Part shown: positions 31,989-40,603 of the stretch, one piece after another | How positions within the stretch are numbered: position 1 is the first letter of the stretch | Layout of the letters: every line of letters begins with the position of its first letter | Assembly (NCBI GenBank): GCA_038211615.1 | Contig: JBBQVL010000003.1 | Span: 1-64,000, forward strand | DNA length: 64,000 nt | From: DASWJZ01 sp038211615 | GTDB lineage: Bacteria > Pseudomonadota > Alphaproteobacteria > Rhizobiales > Afifellaceae | Direction: 5' to 3' | Program-made: the position numbers and the translations under genes | The notes under the pieces: model-generated | The model's input: the letters and a program-made list of their open reading frames with translations, nothing else | The model's database searches: none | What the model was told of the DNA's origin: nothing

Positions 31989-32663
31989 GTGAAGCTCTAT
32001 ATGCACCCGGTATCCAATACGAGCCGGCCCGTGCGCATGTTCATCGCCGACAACCATCTTCCGGTGGAGGAAGAGGTGATCGACCTGATGACCGGCGCGC
32101 ATCACCAGGAACCCTACATCTCGCTCAATCCGAACCGTCAGGTTCCGACCCTCGTCGATGACGACCTGACTCTCGGCGAAAGCTCGGCGATCCTGAAATA
32201 CCTGGCGGAGAAATTCGATCTCGCGGCCTATCCGAAGGACGCCAAGAAGCGCGCCAAGGTCAACGAGATCATGGATTGGTTCAACACCCACTTCTACCAC
32301 GATTACGGCTACGGCGTCGTCTATCCGCAGGTCTTCCCGCACCACAAGCGGCCGAGCGAGGAGCTGCAGAAGGGCACCATCGCCTGGAACAAGGAGCTGA
32401 CCAGGAAGTGGCTGCAGGTCCTGAACGACCATTGGCTCGGCAAGGGCAACAAATATCTGACTGGCGACCAGCTCACCATCGCCGACTATTTCGGCGCGGC
32501 GCTGCTGACCTGCGGCGAGCCGATCCGCACCGATTTCAAGGCCTACGCCAACATCGACGCGTGGCTGAAGCGCATGAGCGAGACCGCCAACTGGTCGAAG
32601 TGCAACGAAGCCCTCTGGGGCTTTCGCGACTATCTAAAGGAACAGCAGTTCGAAACGGTCTGA
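31989..32663 (+). CDS. glutathione S-transferase family protein
   Basis: This 224-residue protein has an N-terminal thioredoxin fold (KLYMHPVSNTSRPVRMFIADNHLP, LNPNRQVPTLVDDDLTLGESSAILKYL, with the cis-Pro and the ES glutathione-binding pair) and a C-terminal helical domain (YLTGDQLTIADYFGAALL). The GTG at 31989 is preferred, with GGGAGG upstream; the longer ORF starts in unlikely sequence. Conjugates or rearranges electrophiles; substrate unknown. Confidence 0.86.
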   Translation: MKLYMHPVSNTSRPVRMFIADNHLPVEEEVIDLMTGAHHQEPYISLNPNRQVPTLVDDDLTLGESSAILKYLAEKFDLAAYPKDAKKRAKVNEIMDWFNTHFYHDYGYGVVYPQVFPHHKRPSEELQKGTIAWNKELTRKWLQVLNDHWLGKGNKYLTGDQLTIADYFGAALLTCGEPIRTDFKAYANIDAWLKRMSETANWSKCNEALWGFRDYLKEQQFETV

Positions 32664-32735
32664 TCGCCTCCTCCCGCCCTTGGGGGAGGGTGGGTCCCGC
32701 GGAGCGACCCGAGAGGGGGAGCTCTTCGGGTTGAC

Positions 32736-32759
32736 GTCTTCTCCCTCAAGGGAGAAGAC
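32736..32759. terminator. bidirectional hairpin between convergent genes
   Basis: An 11-bp perfect stem (GTCTTCTCCCT with AGGGAGAAGAC, 2-nt loop) lies between the ends of the GST and methyltransferase genes, within GC-rich repeat-like sequence (32664-32778). It can end transcription from both sides. Confidence 0.55.
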
Positions 32760-32778
32760 CGCTGGCAGGCCGTCAGAG

Positions 32779-33693
32779 CTAGGAGGCTCCGCTCCGCCGG
32801 CCCTGTGCGAACAACCCGACGTCCTCGTCGGAGTCCTCAGGCCGGGGCCGACGCAACTCCGCGACGCGGCTCTCGCCACCCATCGTAAGAAGCACAGGTG
32901 CATGCGGCAGGAAATCGAGCGCCTCGACCTCGAAGCCGACGCCGTCGAGGTCGCGCCACATCTCCACCATCCGCACCTCGTCCTCGCGCGCGCCGTCGTC
33001 CACGACGACGAGGGCGCGCGGCGAAAGGTGCGGTGCGAGGAGGGGCAGCGCCGGGTAGCGCGACAGCGACTGCACCTTGCCCGGAGGCCCGTCGACGAAG
33101 AGCAGGTCGACCTTCTCCGTCAGCGCCGGCATGAGCGCGCCGAGGTCGTACCACTGGAACGTGCGGCCGTTCAGCGACAGGTCGGTGAGCGGCGCGAGAA
33201 TCAGTTCGACGCGGTCGGACAGCTCCGCCTGCGCCAGCAGCGTCCTTGTGCGCTCCGCGTGCGCGGCATCGTGCTCAACCGAGATGATACGTCCGCTGCC
33301 ATTGGCGCGCAGCGCAGCCGCGAAAAGCACCGTTGAGCTTCCGCTGCCAAGCTCCAGCAGCAGCTTCGGCCGCTGCCGGCGGATCAGGTGGAAGAAGAAT
33401 GCCGCTTCCTCGCCGGTGATCGAGAATCCCTGGTGCGGGAAGGCGGGGACCGTGCCCTTGATGCCGAGTTCGGGAAGAATGGAGATGACGTTGACCAGCG
33501 AGGCGAGCGCCGCCTTGAGCTTCGTCTGCGCCCGGTCGTCGCGCGTGCGCACGATGCCCCGCAACGCAACAATGTCGTCCTCGATCCGCTGCAGCCGCCC
33601 GTGGACGGCAAGCGTGCTCGCATGCAGCTCGGCGATCCGGTCCGCGAGGCCGAGCGTCAGTATGGAGCGCATGCGCGCAGTCAGAAGACCCAT
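32779..33693 (-). CDS. class I SAM-dependent methyltransferase family protein
   Basis: This 304-residue protein has a helical N-terminal segment (residues 1-75) and a Rossmann methyltransferase domain: LLLELGSGSSTVLFAAAL (motif I), IISVEHDAAHAERT (motif II), DLLFVDGPPG (motif IV) and ALVVVDDGAREDE. It resembles the Methyltransf_24 group often linked to cell-surface sugar or small-molecule methylation. It stands alone, and the substrate is unknown. Confidence 0.78.
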   Translation of the reverse strand: MGLLTARMRSILTLGLADRIAELHASTLAVHGRLQRIEDDIVALRGIVRTRDDRAQTKLKAALASLVNVISILPELGIKGTVPAFPHQGFSITGEEAAFFFHLIRRQRPKLLLELGSGSSTVLFAAALRANGSGRIISVEHDAAHAERTRTLLAQAELSDRVELILAPLTDLSLNGRTFQWYDLGALMPALTEKVDLLFVDGPPGKVQSLSRYPALPLLAPHLSPRALVVVDDGAREDEVRMVEMWRDLDGVGFEVEALDFLPHAPVLLTMGGESRVAELRRPRPEDSDEDVGLFAQGRRSGAS

Positions 33694-34014
33694 GCAACTC
33701 CCGCTACGCTGTTGCGATCAGCAAAGGGAAACGAGCGCGCCCGGAAAATCGGCGCCCAAAGGTCGTGACCGCCGCCGCTGACGTGGCCTTTGCGTCCATC
33801 TTGCCCTCCCCCCGCTGAGCAAACCAGTTTGCCGGTTAGGATGCAATGCGGAATGACGGGCGGGCGGTTGCCCGGGAAAGCCGGTTGACTGCAGGTAACC
33901 AGGCGAGCGGTGGGTATCGGCGGCACCTGGCCGATCCCTCTTTAATCGCCGCTCCGACGCGCCCAACTATGGCGCAACACCACAGCACGCACACCGCCAA
34001 TACGGAGGGGCATC
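33694..34014. other. 321-bp intergenic region between divergent genes
   Basis: No coding potential beyond shadow frames. It must hold the promoters of the methyltransferase (minus) and dioxygenase (plus) genes. The one notable site is the perfect palindrome GCAAAC-CA-GTTTGC at 33819-33832, a possible operator. Confidence 0.5.
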
Positions 34015-34959
34015 ATGCAGCTCGAAGGCATTCATCATCTGACCGCGATCTCGGCCGACGCGCCCGGCAACCGCCGTTTCTACGAGGGCGTGCTCGGCAT
34101 GCGCCTCGTCAAGAAGACCGTGAACCAGGACGACGTCAGCGCCTATCACCTCTTCTACGCCGACGGCCTCGCGTCGCCCGGCACCGACATCACCTTCTTC
34201 GACTGGCCGGCGGCGCCCGAGCGGCGCGGCACCCATTCGATCGCGCGGACCGCCCTTCGCGTCTCCGGACCGGAGACGCTCGACTGGTGGAAGTCCCACC
34301 TCGCCGGGCATCGGGTCCAGCACGGCGAGATCGCGGAGCGCGACGGCCGGCTGACGCTCGACCTGGAAGATCCGGAAGGCCAGCGACTCAGCCTCGTCGA
34401 CGATGGCGGGGCGGGGGAAGCGCATTCCTGGGCGAAGAGCGCCGTGCCGGCCCCGCATCAGATCCGCGGGCTCGGGCCGATCACGCTGAGCGTTCCGGAC
34501 CTCGCGCCGACCGACGCTGTGCTGACCGCCGTGATGAACATGCGCCCCGTGCGCACCTATCCGCATCCGGAGAACGCCAGGGACACGGTGCATGTCTACG
34601 CGATGGGCGAGGGCGGCCCGGCGGCGGAACTGCATGTCGCGGTGCAGCCGGATCTTCCCGAGGCGCGGCAGGGCCGCGGCGGCGTCCACCACGTCGCCTT
34701 CCGCACGCCCGATGCCGAATACGGCGAGTGGGCGGAGCGGCTGAAGTCAATGCGTATCCCGAACAGCGGCAAGATCGACCGCTTCTACTTCCGCAGCCTC
34801 TATTTCCGCGAACCGAACGGCATCCTCTTCGAGATCGCCTCCGACGGCCCCGGCTTCGCCGCCGACGAGCCGCTGGAAACACTCGGCGAGAAGCTGTCGC
34901 TGCCGCCGTTCCTGGAGGCAAGACGCAAGGAGATCGAGGCGGGGCTCAAGCCGGTCTGA
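34015..34959 (+). CDS. ring-cleaving dioxygenase, two-domain VOC family (MhqO/LinE-like)
   Basis: This 314-residue protein contains two VOC units. The first starts GIHHLTAISADAPGNRRFYEGVLGMRLVKKTVNQDD. The second starts about residue 145 with GLGPITLSVPD, VHHVAFRTPD and LYFREPNGILFEIASDGPGF. The His-His-Glu metal ligands are visible. This arrangement and the KKTVNQDD run match putative hydroquinone ring-cleaving dioxygenases of the MhqO type. It probably handles quinone or aromatic stress; monocistronic. Confidence 0.83.
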   Translation: MQLEGIHHLTAISADAPGNRRFYEGVLGMRLVKKTVNQDDVSAYHLFYADGLASPGTDITFFDWPAAPERRGTHSIARTALRVSGPETLDWWKSHLAGHRVQHGEIAERDGRLTLDLEDPEGQRLSLVDDGGAGEAHSWAKSAVPAPHQIRGLGPITLSVPDLAPTDAVLTAVMNMRPVRTYPHPENARDTVHVYAMGEGGPAAELHVAVQPDLPEARQGRGGVHHVAFRTPDAEYGEWAERLKSMRIPNSGKIDRFYFRSLYFREPNGILFEIASDGPGFAADEPLETLGEKLSLPPFLEARRKEIEAGLKPV

Positions 34960-35080
34960 GATCGACGCTGATTGGTGGGTCGCGACGAACAATAGTTTTG
35001 AGGAGATCGCAAAGTTCGTCTGGCACGCCGGCTTCCATGCGAAGGTGAACGTCCACGTTCGGACGGAACCTGAACGATAA

Positions 35081-35368
35081 TTAGGCGGAGCTGGATCGCT
35101 TTTTTTTCCGCTTTGCCATCGCAAGGATACTCGCCTTGACCTTATCAAGGGGGATCGCGCTTGATGGATCAGCCTCGTACTCCTCGATGCTTTTCACCAC
35201 TTCTTCCTGCAGCCACTTCTCCAGCACGATATCACGGTCGAGAAGCGTTCGTATCCCCTCGCGCACGACCTCGCTCACCGAGGCGTAGGCGCCAGACTGC
35301 ACCTTCTTCTCGATCTGCTCCGCCATCTCGTTTGGGAGCGTGATGCTGAATTGTTGCGTGCTGCGCAT
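35081..35368 (-). CDS. ParD/CopG-type ribbon-helix-helix antitoxin, apparently without its toxin
   Basis: This 95-residue protein has an N-terminal ribbon-helix-helix (QQFSITLPNEMAEQIEKKVQSGAYASVSEVVREGIRTLLDRD in outline) as in ParD antitoxins, a linker with many Glu, and a strongly basic end (KRKKKRSSSA). The ATG at 35368 is preferred to the ORF start at 35383. No ParE toxin gene is found on either side: downstream lies only 120 bp before the dioxygenase gene. A perfect 19-bp palindrome lies upstream, so autoregulation is likely. Confidence 0.8.
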   Translation of the reverse strand: MRSTQQFSITLPNEMAEQIEKKVQSGAYASVSEVVREGIRTLLDRDIVLEKWLQEEVVKSIEEYEADPSSAIPLDKVKASILAMAKRKKKRSSSA

Positions 35369-35397
35369 GTCCTGGTCTCTCAACGTCGCAGTCGATA

Positions 35398-35416
35398 GAT
35401 AGGATTAAATCCTATC
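35398..35416. promoter_or_regulatory. 19-bp perfect palindrome, candidate ParD operator
   Basis: GATAGGATTAAATCCTATC is a perfect palindrome centred on one A, 30 bp upstream of the parD-like start. Ribbon-helix-helix antitoxins repress their own genes by binding such sites. Confidence 0.65.
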
Positions 35417-35523
35417 CGGGGCAATTTGGAAGCTAAGCTAGGAGAATGTTCCTTGCGCCTTGCCAGGCGACCTCCCGGAACACCGTGCTATCGTCCTAAT
35501 GGTCAACGAGCCGGAGCGGGTGA

Positions 35524-35919
35524 ATGCAGTTTGTGAAGTGGGCACTTGTGGTCTGCGCCGTGGCGGCCATCGCGACCGGCGCCATCGCGCAGACGAAGCC
35601 GAAGGACACCTTCGAGAGCTTGTGGCGCGATGCTACGGAGGGCGAGCACACGCTCACCGAGTACGACGATTACACGATGGTGGAGACGGGTGGCGGCGTC
35701 GTCTACTACTACTTCACGAAGTCCAACCATTACGCCTACCCCGGGGTGATCCGACGGGCACTCACGCAGGTGAATGGGCGATACTTTGTCGACACTCAGG
35801 GCTGGTCGTTCGCGTCGGAAGCGGGGCAGCCGGGGTTCAAGCGCTGGCTGGACGAGTTCAAGGCACTGAACCGCCGTCTGATCGAGGCGCTGACGCGGCA
35901 GCAGCAGCAGTCGCAGTGA
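35524..35919 (+). CDS. small exported protein of unknown function
   Basis: This 131-residue protein has a clear signal peptide (MQFVKWALVVCAVAAIATGAIAQ) and a mature part of about 108 residues rich in aromatic residues (GGGVVYYYFTKSNHYAYPGVIRRALTQVNGRYFVDTQGWSF in outline) that ends in a Gln-rich tail. No family recognised. It probably acts in the periplasm. It is convergent with the esterase gene, with 1 bp between their ends. Confidence 0.68.
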   Translation: MQFVKWALVVCAVAAIATGAIAQTKPKDTFESLWRDATEGEHTLTEYDDYTMVETGGGVVYYYFTKSNHYAYPGVIRRALTQVNGRYFVDTQGWSFASEAGQPGFKRWLDEFKALNRRLIEALTRQQQQSQ

Positions 35920-35920
35920 G

Positions 35921-36568
35921 CTATCCCGCCGCGAGCGTGGCGAGCAGCGTCCGAACGGCCTTCACCTCGTCATCATTCACCGTGTGCCCCATACCCGGGT
36001 AGATGCGCTCGTCCACCGTGCCGCCGAGCCGCGTCAGCACACCGCGCGTCTCTTGTACGCGCTGCAGCGGCACATGGCCGTCGATGTCGCTGCACCCGAG
36101 GAACACCGGGGTGCCTTCGAGCGATCCGGGATAATTTCGCGGCGTTCCGTCCGGCCCGATCAGCCCCCCGGTCAGCGCCGCGATCATTCCGTAGCGTCTT
36201 GCATTCCGCGCCGCGAATTCGCTGGTGAGGCACGCGCCCTGCGAAAACCCGAGAATGCCGATCCGCTCTCCCGCGAAGCCGTCGGCCTCGAGCCGTGCGA
36301 CGAGCGCCGCTATCACCGCCAGCGCTGAGGAAAGCCACGGCTCGTTCGCCTCGATCGGCGCAAGGAAGGAATTCGGATACCAGGTGTTGCCCGCCGCGCG
36401 TGGCGCGAGATAGCGGATGTCGTCGCGCCCGAACGCCTGCGCCAGCGGCAGCATGCTTTCCGGCGTCGCGCCGCGCCCGTGGATAAGGATCACAGCGCCC
36501 TTCGCGCTTGCGAGCGGCGCGCCGGCCGCGATGGCGTCCTCCACGCGATGCAGGGCGGCCATCGGCAT
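35921..36568 (-). CDS. alpha/beta hydrolase, phospholipase/carboxylesterase family
   Basis: This 215-residue serine hydrolase has the oxyanion region AVILIHGRGATPESM, the nucleophile elbow GILGFSQGACLTSEFA (Ser), the Asp in GCSDIDGHVPL and the His in GMGHTVND. It fits the carboxylesterase/lysophospholipase group close to acyl-protein thioesterases. Its ATG at 36568 overlaps the transglycosylase stop by one base (TAATG), so translation is coupled. Substrate unknown. Confidence 0.84.
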   Translation of the reverse strand: MPMAALHRVEDAIAAGAPLASAKGAVILIHGRGATPESMLPLAQAFGRDDIRYLAPRAAGNTWYPNSFLAPIEANEPWLSSALAVIAALVARLEADGFAGERIGILGFSQGACLTSEFAARNARRYGMIAALTGGLIGPDGTPRNYPGSLEGTPVFLGCSDIDGHVPLQRVQETRGVLTRLGGTVDERIYPGMGHTVNDDEVKAVRTLLATLAAG

Positions 36569-37767
36569 TACATCTTCCGCAGCGCGGCGAGGAAGGTCGC
36601 GTCCGGATAGGAATCGGCCGGCAGGCCGAGCTTCTGCTGCACGGCCTTCACCGCGGCGCGCGTCTGCGCCCCGATGACGCCGTCGGCCTTGCCCACGTCG
36701 TAGCCGACCTTCGCGAGAAGCTGCTGCGCCTCCTGCACCTGCTCGCGGCTCGGCGCCTCGGCGCTGCCACGCCGGAGCGCAGGCGCCCCGGCGAGTCGGG
36801 TGGCGAAATAGGCGGCGGTGGTCGCGTAGACCAGCGACTGGTTCCACTGCGTGTAGACATCGAAATTGGCGTAGGCGAGGAAGGCCGGCCCGAGCCGCCC
36901 CATCGGGAGCAGCAGCGCGGCCTGCGCCGCATCCGCCGGCAGCGGATCGCCGTTCGCCCGCGTCACGCCCCATGCCGCCCATTCCGAGCGCGCATGCTTG
37001 ATGGCGAGATCCGCCTCCGCCCAGTTCATCTCCGCCGGCGGGCGCACCTCTTCGAGCCACGGCGCGCCCGCCTGCCAGCCATGATGCTGCAGGAGGTTCG
37101 CGGTTGAGGCGAGGACGTCCGGTACGCTGGTTACGAGATTCCGCTTGCCATCGCCGTCATAGTCGACGGAAAAATCGAAATAGTAGCTCGGCACGAACTG
37201 CGTCTGCCCGATCTCGCCCGCCCACGCGCCCTTCATCTCGGCCGGCTTAAGGTCGCCGCGATCGAGGATCTTAAGCGCCGCCAGCAGCTCGGGGCGGAAC
37301 TGCTCCGGCCGGCGGCAATCATAGGCGAGCGTCGCCAGCGACTGCAGGGTCCGGAAGTCGCCGAGGTTGGAGCCGAAATCCGTCTCGAGCCCCCAGAAGG
37401 CGACGATCACTGGCCCCGGCACGCCGAACTCCGCCTCGATCTTCTTGAAGGTTGCGGCGTTGTTGCGGAGCCGGGTCTGCCCCTGCGACAGCCGGTAACC
37501 GGCGACCATGCGGCCTGAAAATTCCAGAAAACTCTGCGCGAAGACGCCCTGACGCCGGTCGGCGTTGATGACTTTCTGGTCGTAGCCGATGCCATCGAGC
37601 GCCGAGAGCGCACTGTCGGAGATGCCAGCCGCGGCGGCTTCCTGCTTGAACGCCGTCAGCCAGCCCGCAAACCCGCCGCCTGTATTGCCGCATTCGGCGG
37701 CCAGGCCGACGCCCGGTGCAAGCATCAGGAGCAGTGCAGCCGCGGATGCGGCGGAACGAATCGCCAT
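36568..37767 (-). CDS. lytic murein transglycosylase, MltB type with C-terminal peptidoglycan-binding domain
   Basis: This 399-residue periplasmic enzyme cleaves glycan strands of peptidoglycan to 1,6-anhydro products. It has a signal peptide (MAIRSAASAAALLLMLAPGVGLAA), an MltB-like catalytic domain with the Glu in VAFWGLETDFGSNLG and AGEIGQTQFVPSYYFDFSVDYDGDGKRNL in outline, and a peptidoglycan-binding type 1 domain at residues about 335-399 (QLLAKVGYDVGKADGVIGAQTRAAVKAVQ in outline). Confidence 0.88.
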   Translation of the reverse strand: MAIRSAASAAALLLMLAPGVGLAAECGNTGGGFAGWLTAFKQEAAAAGISDSALSALDGIGYDQKVINADRRQGVFAQSFLEFSGRMVAGYRLSQGQTRLRNNAATFKKIEAEFGVPGPVIVAFWGLETDFGSNLGDFRTLQSLATLAYDCRRPEQFRPELLAALKILDRGDLKPAEMKGAWAGEIGQTQFVPSYYFDFSVDYDGDGKRNLVTSVPDVLASTANLLQHHGWQAGAPWLEEVRPPAEMNWAEADLAIKHARSEWAAWGVTRANGDPLPADAAQAALLLPMGRLGPAFLAYANFDVYTQWNQSLVYATTAAYFATRLAGAPALRRGSAEAPSREQVQEAQQLLAKVGYDVGKADGVIGAQTRAAVKAVQQKLGLPADSYPDATFLAALRKM

Positions 37768-37869
37768 TGTGGAGCGTCCTTCAGTGCTCCGGCCAATCTG
37801 CCGATCGATGCGGCGCGGTCAAGGCGGCGGCGGTGGTCCCGGGAGCCTGGACGGAAAGGTGGTCAAACC

Positions 37870-38487
37870 ATGCTGAAGGTCGTCGCGCTGAACTGCTCGC
37901 TGAAGGGCTCGAAGGCCTCGGAAGAATCCTCCACGCAAAGCATGCTCGAAATCACCCTCGAGCGGATGAAGCACGAAGGCGCAGAGGGTGAGATTGTTCG
38001 CGTCGCGGACCTCAACATCAAGCCCGGGGTGACATCCAACGAGGGGCGGGGTGACGCGTGGCCCGCCCTCCGCCGGAAAATTCTTGCCGCGGATATCCTG
38101 CTCGTCGGCACGCCGATCTGGCTCGGCCAGCCGTCGAGCGTCTGCAAGCGCGTGCTGGAGCGGATGGACGCCTTCCTCGACGAGAAGAAGGATGACGGCA
38201 ACTTGGTCTCGTACGGCATTGTCGCGGCCGTCGCGGTCGTCGACAACGAGGACGGCGCCCACCATGTGTCCGCGGAGATTTTTCAGGCGCTGAACGATGT
38301 CGGCTTCACTATCCCCGCCAACGCCGTCACCTACTGGGTAGGCGAGGCCATGGGGAACAAGAACTTCGTCGATCTCCTGCGGACGCCGAAGGCGGTCAGG
38401 GAGATGATCGACATGCTGGCGCGCAACACCGTGCACATTGCGCGCCTGCTCGGTTCGAGCTCGTATCCAGGGCCGAAGGCCCGCTGA
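37870..38487 (+). CDS. flavodoxin-like NAD(P)H-dependent FMN reductase family protein
   Basis: This 205-residue flavodoxin-fold protein shows VVALNCSLKGSKASEESSTQSM as the FMN phosphate loop, LLVGTPIWLGQPSSVCKRVLERMD as the second flavin contact and VVDNEDGAHHVSAEI. It probably transfers electrons from NAD(P)H to small acceptors. It is convergent with the helicase gene, with 3 bp between their stops, leaving no room for a separate terminator. Confidence 0.82.
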   Translation: MLKVVALNCSLKGSKASEESSTQSMLEITLERMKHEGAEGEIVRVADLNIKPGVTSNEGRGDAWPALRRKILAADILLVGTPIWLGQPSSVCKRVLERMDAFLDEKKDDGNLVSYGIVAAVAVVDNEDGAHHVSAEIFQALNDVGFTIPANAVTYWVGEAMGNKNFVDLLRTPKAVREMIDMLARNTVHIARLLGSSSYPGPKAR

Positions 38488-38490
38488 AGA

Positions 38491-39924
38491 CTACGCCTCG
38501 ACGAGGCGCTCCGGGCGCTTCTGCGCCCGCGTCAGGAATGCCGGCAGCCCGCTTGCCGGATCAAGCCCGGCGGAGCGTTCATGCCGCGGCTCGCGGTTGT
38601 CGGGGCGTCCGCCGCCGCCGTTCCGCTGCCCCTGGCGATTCCCGCCGCCGCGCTTGCTCTGGCCGGGCTTGCCCTGGCCGGGTTTGCCCGACGCGCGCTG
38701 CTCTCCGCGTGGCTGCTGGTCGCCGCGCCGCTGCTGCTGGCGACCGCGGCGAGCCGGGGCCTTGGCCGGCGCTTCCGCTTCGGCGCCGGCGCTGAGGCCT
38801 TCCGGCAGAGCCGTGACGGGAATGCTCATGCGCGTGAGCTTCTCGATGTCGCGAAGGAAGGCACGCTCCTCGCCGGTGCAGAAGGAAATCGCGATGCCGC
38901 TCGCCCCGGCGCGCGCCGTGCGGCCGATACGGTGCACGTAGCTCTCCGGAATGTTCGGCAGCTCGTAGTTCACGACATGGGTGACGCCCTCGACGTGGAT
39001 GCCGCGCGCGGCGATGTCGGTCGCGACCAGCACGCGGGTGTCGCCACGCTTGAAGGCGGCGAGCGCCCGCTCGCGCTGCGCCTGGCTCTTGTTGCCGTGG
39101 ATGGCGGCCGCCTCGATGCGCGCCTGCACGAGGTTTTTCACGACCTTGTCGGCGCCGTGCTTGGTGCGGGTGAAGACCAGCACGCGGTACATCGACGCGT
39201 CGGTGAGGATGCGCTGCAGCAGGATCTGCTTGTGCCCGCCGGAGACGAGCATCACGCTCTGCTGCACGAGATCGACGGTCGAGGCGACCGGCGCCACCGC
39301 GACCTGCACCGGATCGGTGAGGAGCTGGTCGGCAAGTTCGGCGATGGTCTTCGGCATGGTGGCGGAGAAGAACAGCGTCTGCCGCTTCGCCGGCACCATC
39401 TTCACGATCTTGCGGAGCGGCACGATGAAGCCGAGGTCGAGCATCTGGTCGGCCTCGTCGACGACGAGGACCTCGACGCCGCCGAGCGACAGGTGGCGCT
39501 GCTCGATCAGATCGAGGAGCCGGCCCGGCGTGGCGACGACGATGTCGACGCCGCGCTTCAGCGCGGTCACCTGCGGGCCCTGCGAGACGCCGCCGAAGAT
39601 GGTGGAGACGGTGAGCCTCAGTCCGGCACCGTAGGTGACGAAGCTCTGCGCGACCTGGCTCGCAAGCTCACGTGTCGGCGTCAGCACGAGCACACGCGGC
39701 CGGCCGGGGATGTGGTTGGTGCGGGTCTGGGAAAGCCGCTCCATGATCGGCAGCGCGAAGGCGGCCGTCTTGCCGGTGCCGGTCTGCGCGATGCCGCAGA
39801 GGTCGCGGCCGGCGAGGATGGGAGCGATCGACTGCTGCTGGATCGGGGTAGGGACGCTGTGGCCTGCTTTGGCGACGGCGCGAAGGAGGGATTCGCCGAG
39901 GGCGAAATCGGAAAACTGGTTCAA
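38491..39924 (-). CDS. DEAD-box ATP-dependent RNA helicase (RhlE type)
   Basis: This 477-residue helicase unwinds structured RNA in ribosome assembly or mRNA decay. All motifs are present: Q motif (FALGESLLRAVAKAGHSVPTPIQQQ in outline), I AQTGTGKT, Ia PTRELA, II VDEADQM, III SAT, V TDIAARGIHVEGV and VI HRIGRTARAG. The C-terminal tail (about residues 385-477) is Arg/Gly/Gln-rich, as in RhlE proteins, and likely binds RNA. Confidence 0.9.
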   Translation of the reverse strand: MNQFSDFALGESLLRAVAKAGHSVPTPIQQQSIAPILAGRDLCGIAQTGTGKTAAFALPIMERLSQTRTNHIPGRPRVLVLTPTRELASQVAQSFVTYGAGLRLTVSTIFGGVSQGPQVTALKRGVDIVVATPGRLLDLIEQRHLSLGGVEVLVVDEADQMLDLGFIVPLRKIVKMVPAKRQTLFFSATMPKTIAELADQLLTDPVQVAVAPVASTVDLVQQSVMLVSGGHKQILLQRILTDASMYRVLVFTRTKHGADKVVKNLVQARIEAAAIHGNKSQAQRERALAAFKRGDTRVLVATDIAARGIHVEGVTHVVNYELPNIPESYVHRIGRTARAGASGIAISFCTGEERAFLRDIEKLTRMSIPVTALPEGLSAGAEAEAPAKAPARRGRQQQRRGDQQPRGEQRASGKPGQGKPGQSKRGGGNRQGQRNGGGGRPDNREPRHERSAGLDPASGLPAFLTRAQKRPERLVEA

Positions 39925-40201
39925 TTGGGACTTTCGAATGTCAAAGCCCGGCGGACGGACGCATCATGCGCCGTCTTCTGCCGAAGCGGTGTCATGAGAC
40001 GACCCGCGCGAATTGGGCTGTCTGGTGATAAAGCGAATGAAGACCGAGGCCGGGTCCCTTTTGGGGAGGGACGCTTTCACGCCGCCTGGATCGAGCGCCT
40101 TCAACGGCGCTGCCGCTCACAAACCGGCATATGGGCGGCAAATCCCTGAAAGTCAAACGAAATCGGGCTTCGGCTGGGCAGACGCCTGCGACAGGCGTTG
40201 G

Positions 40202-40603
40202 CTACCCCCTGTGCTCCATGGGCAGTTCGCCCGCCGCGAGCGCCCATGGATGCTGCTTCTCCTCGTAGACGGAGATGCGCGGCGGCGGAAAGCCCGGGTC
40301 GGCGAACGCTCCCACCGCCACCGCCACAAAGCCCGGTGCGCCCCCGAGCTCCCAGAACAGCGTCGAGCCGCAGACCGGGCAGAAATTGAAGGTGATCGGA
40401 TCGCCGCTGTCGCCGAGCCGCGTCCACTGCGTCGCCCGTCCCTCGATCGTCACCTTCTCACGCGGAAAGCGCGCCTGAGTGCCAAAAACGCTTCCCGTCC
40501 GCTTCTGGCACGCGAGGCAGTGGCAGATGGAGATGCGCACCGGCTCGCCTTCGCAGAGCGTGCGAAGCTGGCCACAGCCGCACGACGCCTCCCGGGTGTT
40601 CAT
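40202..40603 (-). CDS. GFA family protein (glutathione-dependent formaldehyde-activating enzyme fold)
   Basis: This 133-residue zinc protein of the GFA/DUF636 family has CGCGQ, the CHCLACQKRTGS motif and FCPVCGSTLFWE as zinc ligands. The family is named for one member that speeds glutathione-formaldehyde adduct formation; most members have no proven activity. Monocistronic. Confidence 0.87.
   Translation of the reverse strand: MNTREASCGCGQLRTLCEGEPVRISICHCLACQKRTGSVFGTQARFPREKVTIEGRATQWTRLGDSGDPITFNFCPVCGSTLFWELGGAPGFVAVAVGAFADPGFPPPRISVYEEKQHPWALAAGELPMEHRG

Noticed and set aside
34960..35080. Possible ParE toxin or small gene downstream of the ParD-like antitoxin
   Set aside because: The short open frame (FRPNVDVHLRMEAGVPDE) has no ParE motifs, lacks a clear start and runs into the dioxygenase gene from the opposite strand.
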